From G963666535 sp963666535 (GTDB lineage Bacteria > Bacillota > Clostridia > Oscillospirales > Oscillospiraceae), in the NCBI GenBank assembly GCA_963666535.1, contig OY762913.1:62001-126000 (forward strand): a DNA stretch of 64,000 nucleotides. The letters run 5' to 3'. Below the pieces are notes generated by a model. The model saw only the letters and a list, made by a program, of their open reading frames with translations. It did no database searches and was not told the origin of the DNA. Position 1 is the first letter of the stretch. Each line of letters opens with the position of its first letter. Positions 26,873-37,084 of this stretch are shown piece after piece. The translations under genes were made by a program, and so were the position numbers.

Positions 26873-29800
26873 TTAGGAGAAATCAATTTCAAATCCACCC
26901 AAAATAATAAATTTCCTAAGCATCTTATCAACTTTAATATTGACTTTAAATATCGGAATGCTCATTTTCTCCACAGCTTCAAAATATGCCTTGGCAGTTT
27001 CTTTGTTCACTGTACTTTTTAGCTCTTCGAACCGCCCAAACTCATTTATATTGGTTTCTGTAACCTTTAGAGCCATGATGTTTTTCAGTTTGGCTTCATC
27101 TAGCCCAAGTGCAACTGCTAAATTATGAATCTGATTTGCTTTTGCTCTGAAACGGTAGTCGGTAATATAATCCCGCAAAGATTTCCCATCTTCAATACTT
27201 GCGTCCCCTCGCTGCACATCTCTAAGAAAGAATTCAGCATATTTCTGTTCTTCTTGCGTTAGGGTAGCAAAGGTTTTGTGTAGTTCCTTTAATGATTCTG
27301 AAACAGCATCCGCTGAAATGTCAGATTGGTGTATCAATTTAAGATACTTATCAAACCGAGAATTCATATAGTCAGCATCAATAAGCCCTGTATCAATTTC
27401 TGTTAAGTAACCTACAAGGTCATAAGGTGCATCACTCATGCCACCGCCGATTGAAGTAGATGTAAACAGCTCTTTGTAGCGAAGTGCAAGAATTAAATAT
27501 ATGTTTTCGTCAAAATCCATAGGATGCTTTTCCCACATGAATCCTTGGATTTTTGCTGCTTCTAAGTAGAGATTTAATTCCTTGAACAACTTTGCAAATC
27601 TACCACGTTCAGGTGCGCTTTCAGGTAGTTTTTCAAAGTCACTCACACCTGCAAGGGTGAACAAGTCTTTAATATCAGCGAAACAAGTGTTCACTTTTTG
27701 AAGATTAAAATCAAGCCGTTCCACAAAAAGTCCTAGAGGTTTATCACCTGAATATTCTTTAACGGCATCATTTATATTCCTTTCCATTGAATGCGGATAC
27801 CTGTAATAACGAATAGTACCAAAAGGTTTGTCAGCTCCAAAAAGTCGATTTGTTCTTGAAAAAGCTTGGATAATATTTTCGTAATAAAGCACCTTGTCCA
27901 TATATAGGGTATTGATCCATTTGGAATCAAAACCTGTAAGCATTTGGTCAACGACAATCAGAAGGTCAATTTGCTCCTCTGGTGTACGCTCAATTCTAAT
28001 ATATGGTTCTTTATGGGCAAGCCTTGCAGCAATATCCTTCTTATACTTTCCATAAGTAGCAAGTTTATAGCTTTGATTGTATTGTTTGTTATAGTCCTCA
28101 ACTATCTCTACAAGTCCACTTTCTTTAAAAGTTACGCCGCCGTTATTGTCAATCGTTGGGTCAAAAAGACAAGCAACTTTCAAATCGGGTTTCTTGTCTT
28201 TGATTAAGCGGTAGTAGGTAATTGCTTCAGGAATACTGCTTGTGGCAAATATAGCGTGAAATTTACTGTTGCGGCTCAACGTTATCCAGTTAGAAACAAT
28301 ATCTTCCACAACTTTGTTTTGGTGCGCTGCTGTTTCATATTGTGATTTTGGCACATAATCTTCAATGCCTTTTATATAGTTGTCATTCGCATCTTTATAG
28401 CCTGACATTTTAATTTGGGCAGAGTTCATGTACTCGTTATAAACAGCGGCTTTCTTAGGGTCTGCCAAAGCCTCAGCTTCTGTTTGTGCCTTTGCTTTTT
28501 CAAGGGCAACAGCTTTCCTTATATCCCTGTCTTTAAAAGTCATAACCTTATACGGGTCAAAGCCAAGCACATTTTTGTCACGAATGCCGTCTGCAATGCT
28601 ATATCTGTGTAACTCGTTCCCAAGCACTGTAGATGTTGTATTCATCTTTTTCTGATTTTCAGTATTGATTGGTGTTCCGGTAAAGCCAAAGAAAACCGCA
28701 TTTCTAAAGAATGCTTTAATATCAATAAGCATATCGCCAAAGGTGGAACGATGGCATTCATCAATGATAACTACAATACGTTTTGACTGAATCAGTGCAA
28801 GGTCGTGTGCATTGAGTCCTGCTTCATCTTTAATATTACTCATTTTTTGAATAGATGTAACAATAAGAATATCAGAAGTTTTTGAACTTTTCAGTTTTGC
28901 AATCAAAACGCTTGTATCCTCTGTGGCTTGTACGTCTTCGTTTTCATCGGCAAAACTTCTATACTCTTTTAGCGACTGTGTTCCAAGCTCAATTCTATCA
29001 ATAAGGAACACAACCTTGTCAGCATCCTTGGAATTTGAAATAAGCTGCGCAGACTTGAAACTTGTCATTGTTTTACCTGATCCAGTTGTATGCCAAACAT
29101 GGCCGCCAAGCTGATTCACTGATTTCCAATCGGTTTTCGATACCACGTCAGATATTGCATTTGCAGCATAATACTGATAACTACGCATTACTTTTAATAC
29201 CCCATCAGAGGTATCTGCAACGGTATAAAAGCCAATTAATTTGTGTGCCATAGGAATAGAGAGCAAATCGGCAGCGATGTACTTCCAATCGTTCATTGGG
29301 GTGTTATCGAAGTTCGCCCAGTGGAAATAGTAATCCGTGTTAAACTTGCAATCTGGTCCCGGGTTTGCAAAATATACGGTTTCTTCAGGTTCCATCGCAA
29401 CAAAAACTTGAACAAGGGAAAAAAGCCCTGTGAAGACACCTTCTTTGGCATACTTTTCTATTTGATTATACGCTTGGCTGACAGGGATACCACTTTTCTT
29501 TAATTCAATATGAATAACAGGCATACCATTGATTAACAACATCAAATCACCCCGACGGTCGTTTAGTATATTTGATTTTGTCGGAAATTTAGGTTGTTGC
29601 ACAATTTGATAACGACTTTGCCCTGCTGCGATTTCTCCACGGTCATATATTTTTAGGCTTACTTCCTTGCCTAAGTGGTGGGTATCATCTGGGTTATCTC
29701 TTTTTATAGAAATAGTCTTGCCATTAATAAGTCCGTTTAGTTTAAGTGGTGTCCTCAAAGCAATAATTTGTTCCAAAATTTGTGCCATTTCGCCATCAGT

Positions 29801-29974
29801 GAGAGGGTAGTTGTTTAATTTATCAATATCCCTGTTGTTGTCAAATAAGATATTTGCCCAATTTTTAATAAGGTCAGCTTCTGACGGGTTTTTTAGCACT
29901 TCATTTTCCCAGCCGTAGCTTTTTAAAACTTCAATTAGGGCGTTTTCAAATTCAGCTTCTTTTTGAAATACCAT
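26873..29974 (-). CDS. hsdR: Type I restriction enzyme, motor/nuclease subunit
   Basis: About 1,033 residues. The start at MVFQKEAEF is chosen because AGAAAGGA precedes it; another ATG lies 24 bases upstream. Residues about 1-200 form the PD-(D/E)xK nuclease (GDLMLLINGMPVIHIELKKSG). A superfamily 2 helicase follows with HTTGSGKTMTSF, IIDECHRS, FGFTGTP and the late QAFSRTNR. A helical C-terminal domain contacts the methylase core. It translocates unmethylated DNA and cuts at a distance. The gene is complete and last in the hsdM-hsdS-hsdR order. Confidence 0.95.
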   Translation of the reverse strand: MVFQKEAEFENALIEVLKSYGWENEVLKNPSEADLIKNWANILFDNNRDIDKLNNYPLTDGEMAQILEQIIALRTPLKLNGLINGKTISIKRDNPDDTHHLGKEVSLKIYDRGEIAAGQSRYQIVQQPKFPTKSNILNDRRGDLMLLINGMPVIHIELKKSGIPVSQAYNQIEKYAKEGVFTGLFSLVQVFVAMEPEETVYFANPGPDCKFNTDYYFHWANFDNTPMNDWKYIAADLLSIPMAHKLIGFYTVADTSDGVLKVMRSYQYYAANAISDVVSKTDWKSVNQLGGHVWHTTGSGKTMTSFKSAQLISNSKDADKVVFLIDRIELGTQSLKEYRSFADENEDVQATEDTSVLIAKLKSSKTSDILIVTSIQKMSNIKDEAGLNAHDLALIQSKRIVVIIDECHRSTFGDMLIDIKAFFRNAVFFGFTGTPINTENQKKMNTTSTVLGNELHRYSIADGIRDKNVLGFDPYKVMTFKDRDIRKAVALEKAKAQTEAEALADPKKAAVYNEYMNSAQIKMSGYKDANDNYIKGIEDYVPKSQYETAAHQNKVVEDIVSNWITLSRNSKFHAIFATSSIPEAITYYRLIKDKKPDLKVACLFDPTIDNNGGVTFKESGLVEIVEDYNKQYNQSYKLATYGKYKKDIAARLAHKEPYIRIERTPEEQIDLLIVVDQMLTGFDSKWINTLYMDKVLYYENIIQAFSRTNRLFGADKPFGTIRYYRYPHSMERNINDAVKEYSGDKPLGLFVERLDFNLQKVNTCFADIKDLFTLAGVSDFEKLPESAPERGRFAKLFKELNLYLEAAKIQGFMWEKHPMDFDENIYLILALRYKELFTSTSIGGGMSDAPYDLVGYLTEIDTGLIDADYMNSRFDKYLKLIHQSDISADAVSESLKELHKTFATLTQEEQKYAEFFLRDVQRGDASIEDGKSLRDYITDYRFRAKANQIHNLAVALGLDEAKLKNIMALKVTETNINEFGRFEELKSTVNKETAKAYFEAVEKMSIPIFKVNIKVDKMLRKFIILGGFEIDFS

Positions 29975-30019
29975 AGTTTTTATTTTCCTTTCTGCCATGC
30001 AAAAAAAATGATGCGTTGA

Positions 30020-31171
30020 TTATAAAAACATCTTTTTTAAAAAAGCTTTTTTGATGTTGGTTAGTTTTTGCAGTTTTTCTTTTTGTAAAGTAACTTGGGT
30101 ATCAAGGTTTTTAAAAAAACTACCAATTTTTTCTTGTTCTTCAATATTTGGAAATAACAGTTCTTCATGCTTATAATCTCTAAAATATACATGTGGAATG
30201 TTTGCTCCTGTTATATATTTTGTTAAATTGAGATTAATTAAAATGCAAAGTAAAAAATCTATATCAGTGTTTTTACTTGCATGAAAAGCTCCCATTGTGC
30301 TAATAAAACTAGTTTTAGCATAGAGTTTTCGTACTCTACCTACACCCGATCCATCCTTGATTATTGTGATGTAATCGACTTGCTGAATGTTTTTGTTTGT
30401 ATAACCAATTACGCTACTTGCGTCGTACAATTCAAAGTCTCCTTCACTTGTTGCATCAGAAACTGATAGATTTGAAGTATAGTATTCGCACATTTCCCAT
30501 AATTTTTTCTTTTCCCACTCTCCATTGAATCCATCAAACCGAACTTCTGGCACTTTTGCACCATCTTTGGGAAACATTTTATCAAGCATGGACTTCTTAA
30601 AACTTATCAGTTTATCATATTTATGTTGCTCGGCAGCGTGTTGCTTATCAAAAACATTGAAAAAAGCGTTTATTTTTTTCTGCTCGGCAGTATCGGGAAT
30701 AGATAGCTCTCTTTTTTTCCAGTCATCCACATCAAATACTAACTTTTCAATATCAATGCCATAAGAACTGACAAAGAATTTTTTGTACATATCAGGCAGT
30801 TTGGAAATCAACGTTAAAAACTCGGTAGTAATGTCATCGTTTGCAATGGCTACTAAATATTCATTTGAAACAATGGCTCCGTCTAACTTTTCTGGCACAA
30901 TGCCGTTGGCTCCATGCACTACTTGCCGTTTTGATATAACGTAATCTTTGGGTTTTAGCTCAAAATAGTTCTTTACTAAAATTTGCCTACCTTTCAAAAA
31001 CCCACGAGAAATGACGCCTTCATTGCGACGCTTTACTGTGATAAGCTGATAGGTGGTATTATCATCTAAAACAACAGGACGCTTCTTTTCGGTTATCACA
31101 TCGCCGATTTTAGAGCGTTTCCAGTCCTCGGCAAAGCTACCAAAACGAATATCGGGTGTATTCTCAGCCAT
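30020..31171 (-). CDS. hsdS: Type I restriction enzyme, specificity subunit
   Basis: A 383-residue protein starting MAENTPDIRF with an AAGGGTG site that overlaps the end of hsdM. It has two target-recognition domains. The first (about 1-150, with WKRSKIGDV and IPDTAEQKKI) and the second (about 190-345, with WEKKKLWEM and FPNIEEQEKI) are separated and followed by the two conserved coiled coils (FFNVFDKQHAAEQHKYDKL, FFKNLDTQVTLQKEKLQKL). HsdS sets the bipartite DNA target of the complex. The target sequence cannot be read from the protein. Confidence 0.93.
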   Translation of the reverse strand: MAENTPDIRFGSFAEDWKRSKIGDVITEKKRPVVLDDNTTYQLITVKRRNEGVISRGFLKGRQILVKNYFELKPKDYVISKRQVVHGANGIVPEKLDGAIVSNEYLVAIANDDITTEFLTLISKLPDMYKKFFVSSYGIDIEKLVFDVDDWKKRELSIPDTAEQKKINAFFNVFDKQHAAEQHKYDKLISFKKSMLDKMFPKDGAKVPEVRFDGFNGEWEKKKLWEMCEYYTSNLSVSDATSEGDFELYDASSVIGYTNKNIQQVDYITIIKDGSGVGRVRKLYAKTSFISTMGAFHASKNTDIDFLLCILINLNLTKYITGANIPHVYFRDYKHEELLFPNIEEQEKIGSFFKNLDTQVTLQKEKLQKLTNIKKAFLKKMFL

Positions 31172-31172
31172 A

Positions 31173-33737
31173 CTATTCACCCTTTAACAGCTTTTGAAAT
31201 TCGCTGAGTCCTTTCATGTCAAATTCATTTCCGTTAAGCTCATCAATGAGAGCAGACAAGGCATCTTGTGTTTCGCTTATTTGTTCTTCTATAGCTGAGT
31301 AGGTAACAGCATATTTTCCCGAAAGCACCTGAATGCAACTGATAAGCTCCTCAATAATCGCCGTTGGCAAAGTATTTAAGTTAGAAACAAGAGGTCTTAT
31401 CCACTTCAGTTCCAAGAGCTCGATAACTTGCGCATTTGACAGCCCCTCAATGGTATCTTTTGTTTTAAGGTGTAGTATTTCTGCATCCCTTTTTATTTCA
31501 GCTTTAAGTGTTTTTTCTTCGCCCATTAGGCGGCTTACAAGAATAATGCTACACTCAAACTCGTCTAAAGTAGCCTTGTCAATCTCCTTTACTTTTGCTG
31601 CAATTTCTTTCGGCACGAAAGCGTCTTTTGCCTCGTTTAAAACATCAGATTCCTTATCTTCCTCAGAGAAAGAATCTATTATTTCAGCATACTTTTCAGA
31701 TATTTCTATAATTCTGGCTTCTTTTACTTGCAGTGCGTCGCTATCTTCCTTCAAAAGTGTTGCTTGCACAAGTCCAAAAGGGATAACATGACCTATCCAA
31801 CCATCTTGAATTTCAACCTCTTTGTCACCCTTTTTCTTAGTAACCATATTAGGTTCAACTTTTTTAGCAGCTTCAAATCCCTCTGTTTGAATAATTTCAA
31901 GGTCAATAGAAATCTTTGTCCATTCATCGCTTAACATTTGAAAAGCAACATATTTATCAATTAAAGGAATATCATTAAGGCGTTCAAAAATATTATTGGC
32001 AACCTCTGTTTCCTCTTTGGAAATTTCTACAGTTTCCATTTTGTTTATTAATTCTTCATAGAGAAAATCAGGGAAACTCATGAAAGCAGAATCGAATGTG
32101 CCTTTAAATTGTTTTACAGCAACATTATTTTCCACATCGTTTTTAACGTCATTTATGGCTACTGAAAGGTATGGTGTTCCATCGTCTGTAAATATAGCCT
32201 CATATAGCCCTGGAAGAGCTTCCCAGTGCCTATTCAGTAGTAATGCTTCGCTCTTGGGAATTCCACCAAACATAGAGGCATAGATATCCCATGTTTCCGC
32301 ATCATTTGCAGAATCAACATATCTAGGAATATTTAGATTGTATTCATTTTCTCGAATGGTTTCTCTACTTACCTTCTTTGCATACTTTGGCACAACATCC
32401 GGTCTGCAAACAATCGTATCCACAATTCTTTTGATATCAGACTCACGTAGTTTATTATTCTTTCCTTCTTTGGCAAATCCTTTTGAAGCATCAATAATAA
32501 GCACATCGGTGTTATCGCGTTTTTGCTTGAGTACAAGGATGATTGTCGGGATACCTGTTCCAAAAAAAATGTTGGATGGCAGACCAATAATCGTGTCAAT
32601 ATGGTTTTGTTCAATGAGGTTTTTTCTGATTAAGCCTTCCTCGCCACCACGGAACAATACCCCGTGGGGCAAAACAATCGTCATTATGCCACTAGGCTTT
32701 AAGTGGTATAAATCATGCAAAAGAAAGGCATAATCTGCCTTTGACTTTGGGGCTAACCCAAACCTTTTATAACGAGAGTCGGCATCTTTGTTTGCCGGAT
32801 CCCAATGTTGAGAATATGGAGGGTTGGACACAACCGCATCTACATATAACGGGTCGTATGATGCCACAGGGTCACTTTCATCAAAGTACGGCCAGTCTTC
32901 TTCCAACGTATCACCATTACGCGTTTTAATATTATAAGGAGAAATACCCCTCATAACTAAATTCATTCTGGTCAGGTTGTATGTATTTTTCTTTAGTTCT
33001 TGTGCGTAATATTCGATTTTATCGGGATTATCAATATACTTAGCAACCGCTTGTCCAATATTAATTAAGAGTGAGCCTGAGCCACTGGTAGGGTCATAAA
33101 TCTTTAACTCAGTTTTACCAGAAACGTGTTCTGCTACGATTTTTGACATAAGTAGCGACACTTCATGTGGCGTATAGAATTCGCCTGCTTTCTTACCTGC
33201 ATTGGCAGCAAACATACCGATTAAATACTCATAAATGAAGCCTAACACATCATAATCTTGCTTGCCATCCATGGGAATCTCTTTAATAAGCTGAATCAAA
33301 TCGCCAATTGCTTTTGTTTGTGAAGCCGCACTGTCACCAAGTTTGCTCAGACCAGTTTGCAAAGTTTCAAAAATACCATCAAAAACTTTATTGTGCGAGT
33401 CGTTTATTAGACGGCTAAACGCAGAGAGCGCATCTCTCACATTACCAACATTAAAATCCTTCTCCATCTCAAGCCATGCGGAAAACAAATCATTGTATGC
33501 AATAAAGTAGCCAATGCCTTGTTGAATAAACTTCACGGTTTCAGCATCATCCTCTGTTACATTTTTAATATCACTGTCGGAAAAATCATTATCCTTCAGG
33601 AATTTAACTTCTTTGTCAGAGAGGTATTTATAAAAAATGAATCCTAAAATATAATCTTTATATTCATTAGCCTCAATTTTGGAACGCATTTTATTTGCCG
33701 TTTCCCATATTTTTGTTGCAAGTTTTTGCTTGTTCAT
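31173..33737 (-). CDS. hsdM: Type I restriction enzyme, methyltransferase subunit
   Basis: An 854-residue N6-adenine methyltransferase. The HsdM N-terminal domain (about 1-160) is followed by the AdoMet fold with DPTSGSGSLL (motif I), YYAQELKKNTYNLTRMNL and the catalytic NPPYSQHW (motif IV). The protein is longer than the usual 500 residues because of an acidic, helical C-terminal extension (about 520-854), as in some Firmicutes HsdM proteins. An AAAGGATG site precedes the start. With HsdS it marks self DNA, with HsdR added it restricts foreign DNA. A small XRE gene lies 40 bases upstream. Confidence 0.95.
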   Translation of the reverse strand: MNKQKLATKIWETANKMRSKIEANEYKDYILGFIFYKYLSDKEVKFLKDNDFSDSDIKNVTEDDAETVKFIQQGIGYFIAYNDLFSAWLEMEKDFNVGNVRDALSAFSRLINDSHNKVFDGIFETLQTGLSKLGDSAASQTKAIGDLIQLIKEIPMDGKQDYDVLGFIYEYLIGMFAANAGKKAGEFYTPHEVSLLMSKIVAEHVSGKTELKIYDPTSGSGSLLINIGQAVAKYIDNPDKIEYYAQELKKNTYNLTRMNLVMRGISPYNIKTRNGDTLEEDWPYFDESDPVASYDPLYVDAVVSNPPYSQHWDPANKDADSRYKRFGLAPKSKADYAFLLHDLYHLKPSGIMTIVLPHGVLFRGGEEGLIRKNLIEQNHIDTIIGLPSNIFFGTGIPTIILVLKQKRDNTDVLIIDASKGFAKEGKNNKLRESDIKRIVDTIVCRPDVVPKYAKKVSRETIRENEYNLNIPRYVDSANDAETWDIYASMFGGIPKSEALLLNRHWEALPGLYEAIFTDDGTPYLSVAINDVKNDVENNVAVKQFKGTFDSAFMSFPDFLYEELINKMETVEISKEETEVANNIFERLNDIPLIDKYVAFQMLSDEWTKISIDLEIIQTEGFEAAKKVEPNMVTKKKGDKEVEIQDGWIGHVIPFGLVQATLLKEDSDALQVKEARIIEISEKYAEIIDSFSEEDKESDVLNEAKDAFVPKEIAAKVKEIDKATLDEFECSIILVSRLMGEEKTLKAEIKRDAEILHLKTKDTIEGLSNAQVIELLELKWIRPLVSNLNTLPTAIIEELISCIQVLSGKYAVTYSAIEEQISETQDALSALIDELNGNEFDMKGLSEFQKLLKGE

Positions 33738-33777
33738 AGTTTATAGCATCCTTTCTTCTGCCGAAAAATAATGAAGT

Positions 33778-33999
33778 CTATTTTTCTTCGTTAACAAATT
33801 CTACAATGTCCGCAATATCGCATTCCAATACCGAGCAGATTCTTGCGAGCACGTCCATTGAAACGAACTCGTTTTTATTCAGCTTTGCATAGGTTCCGGG
33901 AGAAATACTTGCAAGCTCTTTCATCTCGTTTTTTTTCATTTTTTTATCTATTAAGAGTTTCCAAAGCTTTGCGTATTCGGCTTTCTTCTCATTTACCAT
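33778..33999 (-). CDS. Small XRE regulator upstream of the hsd operon
   Basis: A 73-residue single-domain helix-turn-helix protein (KKMKKNEMKELASISPGTYAKLNKNEFVSMDVLARICSVLECDIADIVEF), close in size and shape to the YozG/controller type. It has a strong GGAGG site. It lies first in the operon, and hsdM starts 40 bases after it, so it probably controls timing of methylase and nuclease expression. Upstream ACATAA repeats (34028-34042) may be its operator. It is not a dedicated C protein by sequence, so the role is inferred. Confidence 0.85.
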   Translation of the reverse strand: MVNEKKAEYAKLWKLLIDKKMKKNEMKELASISPGTYAKLNKNEFVSMDVLARICSVLECDIADIVEFVNEEK

Positions 34000-35357
34000 A
34001 ACTTTGCCTCCTGGACTAAATCATTTAACATAAAACATAAGATAACGTACTAATTATAACTCTAAAAAAACAATTTCACAATGTTTTTATCCTTGATTTA
34101 GTTCGTTATGTTCAAGAAAAGGATCTTTTGTATGAGAATAAGACTTATGCTTACGCTCTCTTTATGATGTGCGATGTCTGCAAAACGGAACAAAGCTTGT
34201 TATGGTCTGTTGCCAAAATCTGATTTAACGAATGCCGAATAGTAATGGTCAATGGGCGAGGGTATGTTAAGCAAGATGACGAGAAAATGCCGCCGGATAA
34301 TGCGGATGCTCAAGTTTACACAGGTGGTTATTTTATCACCTGTGAAGGTGGCAATTACTTTTGCATTCAATGTGTTAGCCTCCTTTTGATTTTGAACATA
34401 AGAAATAGGAGTTAGTTTTTTAACTAACCCCCTGTAAGAGTATGATTTCCTATTGTTGTACTAACCTAATTTGGAATTTTTGAATTGCGCATTATTGCTA
34501 TAATATACATAAACCGAACTGTGTGTTATTTGTAGTACCTAGCAAAAAACCACGCAGAAACGCCCTGCACGGTCTGGCTCAACACCTTCTACCAGACAAA
34601 CAGGCGATTAGGCCTTCAGAGGTCTAATTATACCAGAATTTGCCGAATAATGCAACTAATAAAAGATGTGGAGCGAGGATGAAACCATCCTTCTCCACGG
34701 CTTTAAATTGGAATGCTTCCTCAGCATCTCACTTTTTCATGCGAGACAGTATAAACCCAGCAGATCAACAGTATGTTCCGTTCCGGGCGACAGAGTTTCT
34801 GCGGCACGTCAAGCACACGACTATTGTGGTAAGCCCATTGCGCTGATTGTCTATTTCAACATTCTTTGGACCACTTTTTCGTATTCTATTAAGGTTGGTC
34901 ACGCAGTACAGCTATCTGCTCCCTTAGCAGGGGAGGATAGATCATTGCAGCGCAATGGATTTGATCGCTGTTTGTACACTACGGTGTACACTACGCAGTG
35001 GAACTTTGGGCGTTATTTTGCAGGCTTTTTTGTTGTATAGTCACAGCCAGAGTCAGATTCCGGTGTGCTAAAAGCTGTAACGCATTGATATGAAATCTTC
35101 TACAGCCTCCGCGTGTGGGACGGTGAACGCTGGACCATATTAAACGAGTAAATTAAAAAAGCAAGAAATGAGTTTTTATTCTCAACTTCCTTTTTTCCTA
35201 TGACACATCAGAATAAGGAAACAAATTAAATATTATGTTTAAAGACCGTTAATGTCATCAGGCCAATAGCTTCTCATAAAAACTATCGGCCTAATTGGTT
35301 TTGGTTTTGTCTACTCATCCTGATTGAAGTTAAGTCATTAAATATTTTGGTTTTCAG
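34000..35357. other. Gene-free stretch with decayed gene remnants
   Basis: No intact gene. At 34236-34420 a plus-strand frame reads like a protein interior (NGRGYVKQDDEKMPPDNADA, then TGGYFITCEGG) but lacks a start and a family. At 35096-35152 the tail VWDGERWTILNE ends in a stop with no body upstream. Hairpins lie at 34320-34343 (ACAGGTG / CACCTGT) and 34602-34626. This looks like a boundary of decayed mobile DNA between the defence and metalloid islands. Confidence 0.5.
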
Positions 35358-36596
35358 TTATTTATTGATCTGCTTTTCTTTGTTAGCAAATATCACCCAT
35401 CCCACAACCAACATCAAAGCCCCAGTGGTAATCATAAGATTTTCCACTCTTGTCAGGTCAGCAATAGGTCCAAACAGTAGCATACCAATCGGCATAACTG
35501 CCATTACAATGATATCTATCATACTAAATACTCGCCCCTGCATGTCATTATCGACGGTTTCCTGAATCAGCACGGCCTCAGACGCATAAAAGACCGGCGA
35601 GAAAATACCTGTAAAGAACATCACAGTTAGGTAAAAAATGAAGTTTGTGCTTACCCCGAGCAGCACGGCAGAAATGCCATAGGCGGCACATGCCAGTGCA
35701 ATTGTCTGCATACGGTTTTTAAATCCGCCCCATGAAGCCATCAAGAAACCGCCGAAGATTGAGCCACTACTGTATAAAACTTCATTTGCAGTAAGCCTCC
35801 ACACTTCTGTGCCATAGCTTCTTGTGATAAGTAATGGCGTCAAAAACGCTGCTGGAGAGATCAAAAAGAAAAAGACGGCATAATAAATCAACAGATTGCG
35901 GATAAGGAAATTACTTTTCACAAATGAGATGCCTTGCCTAAAATCATCAATCACACTTGTAGATTGATCCGCTCCCGCTTTATTATGAGTTGATACTTTT
36001 AGAAAAAGCAAAATTGAAATAGCGACCACAGCAGTTACCACATCGACGAAAAAGGCAATCTCCACCGAAAAGGCAGCCAGTAAAAAACCGCCTGCCGCAG
36101 GTGATAAAAGCGTAATAAAAGAGCGGATGCTGCCGTTTATGCCGTTGACCCTCATAAGCTTTTCCTTTGGCACAAACTGGGGCAATATGGAGCTTTCGGC
36201 CGGCGACTGTATCCCCGCACCGATAGACCGGATGGCTGAGGCGACAAATATGAGCCAAATTTCCCTGTAACCTGCAAGAAACAAGGTAGCAAGAACCAAT
36301 GTGGCAAGCGCGGTCAATCCATCAGATGCCATAATCACATATTTCCTGTTGTAGCGGTCAGCCCAGACTCCGGCAAAAAGCGCGATCATTATCTGAGGTA
36401 AAAAGCTCGTCGAAATTGCAATCGTCATCATCGCCCCTGATGATGTCTTCAGCGTAACATACCAAACAATGGCATAATTCACCATCGAGGAACCGAAAAG
36501 CGAGATGCTCTGGCTTAACAAAAAGACTGCGGTTCTCTTCTTCCAGCCTAAATATTCTGGGTTGTCGAATTTTTCGGGGCAATTAGTATTCTCCAA
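35358..36596 (-). CDS. MFS transporter at the end of the arsenic operon
   Basis: A 412-residue protein with about 12 transmembrane helices. The start is a TTG with AGGAG at good spacing. It has the MFS loop signature (GVWADRYNRKYVIM) between helices 2 and 3 and resembles the MFS_3 group (macrolide-efflux-type) more than sugar carriers. It begins 16 bases after arsC and is the last gene of the operon. It may export an arsenical or a drug, but the substrate is unknown. Confidence 0.85.
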   Translation of the reverse strand: MENTNCPEKFDNPEYLGWKKRTAVFLLSQSISLFGSSMVNYAIVWYVTLKTSSGAMMTIAISTSFLPQIMIALFAGVWADRYNRKYVIMASDGLTALATLVLATLFLAGYREIWLIFVASAIRSIGAGIQSPAESSILPQFVPKEKLMRVNGINGSIRSFITLLSPAAGGFLLAAFSVEIAFFVDVVTAVVAISILLFLKVSTHNKAGADQSTSVIDDFRQGISFVKSNFLIRNLLIYYAVFFFLISPAAFLTPLLITRSYGTEVWRLTANEVLYSSGSIFGGFLMASWGGFKNRMQTIALACAAYGISAVLLGVSTNFIFYLTVMFFTGIFSPVFYASEAVLIQETVDNDMQGRVFSMIDIIVMAVMPIGMLLFGPIADLTRVENLMITTGALMLVVGWVIFANKEKQINK

Positions 36597-36611
36597 TTCG
36601 GGTCTCCTAAA

Positions 36612-37019
36612 TCAAACGTTTATTACCTTGTTTTTAATCTTATCCTTTAATTCAAGTATCTTGTGTTCGATCAAATCAATAACTTGTTTAAACTCTTCAT
36701 CTGATTTACCAGTCGGGTCTTCAAGACCCCAATCCTCACGATGTTTGCAGGGAAGAAATGGGCAGGTTACATTGCACCCCATCGTTACAACAATATCAAC
36801 AGGAGGGATATCTTCCAGCAGCTTGGGGCGTTGGGTCAATTCCATATCAATCCCGTAAAGCTCTTTCGCCAAACGTACGGCGTCCGAATTAATACGATCT
36901 TTCAGTTCTGTTCCGGCGGAATAACTTTCAAAAATGTCTGCGGCAAAATGCTTTCCCAGAGCCTCCGCTATCTGGCTTCGGCAGGAGTTGTGCACGCAGA
37001 TAAAGGCTACTCTTGTCAT
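36612..37019 (-). CDS. arsC: Arsenate reductase (thioredoxin-coupled, LMW-phosphatase fold)
   Basis: A 135-residue enzyme (AAGGAAGG site). The phosphate-binding loop is CVHNSCRSQ near residues 9-17. The redox cysteines lie in MGCNVTCPFLPC, and the general acid Asp in WGLEDPTG. It reduces arsenate to arsenite using thioredoxin, supplying the substrate of Acr3/ArsA. Small thioredoxin-like genes in the neighbouring operon are candidate partners. It follows the ferredoxin gene by about 65 bases. Confidence 0.93.
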   Translation of the reverse strand: MTRVAFICVHNSCRSQIAEALGKHFAADIFESYSAGTELKDRINSDAVRLAKELYGIDMELTQRPKLLEDIPPVDIVVTMGCNVTCPFLPCKHREDWGLEDPTGKSDEEFKQVIDLIEHKILELKDKIKNKVINV

Positions 37020-37084
37020 ATGAATACATCCTTCCTTATCCTTTGTTAAGATTTCTGTTTATCTGGCTTCAAATTTGAAAAACA

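Noticed and set aside
34666..35040. A 124-codon frame in the gap between islands
   Set aside because: No ribosome binding site, no recognised domain and odd composition; better explained as decayed sequence.
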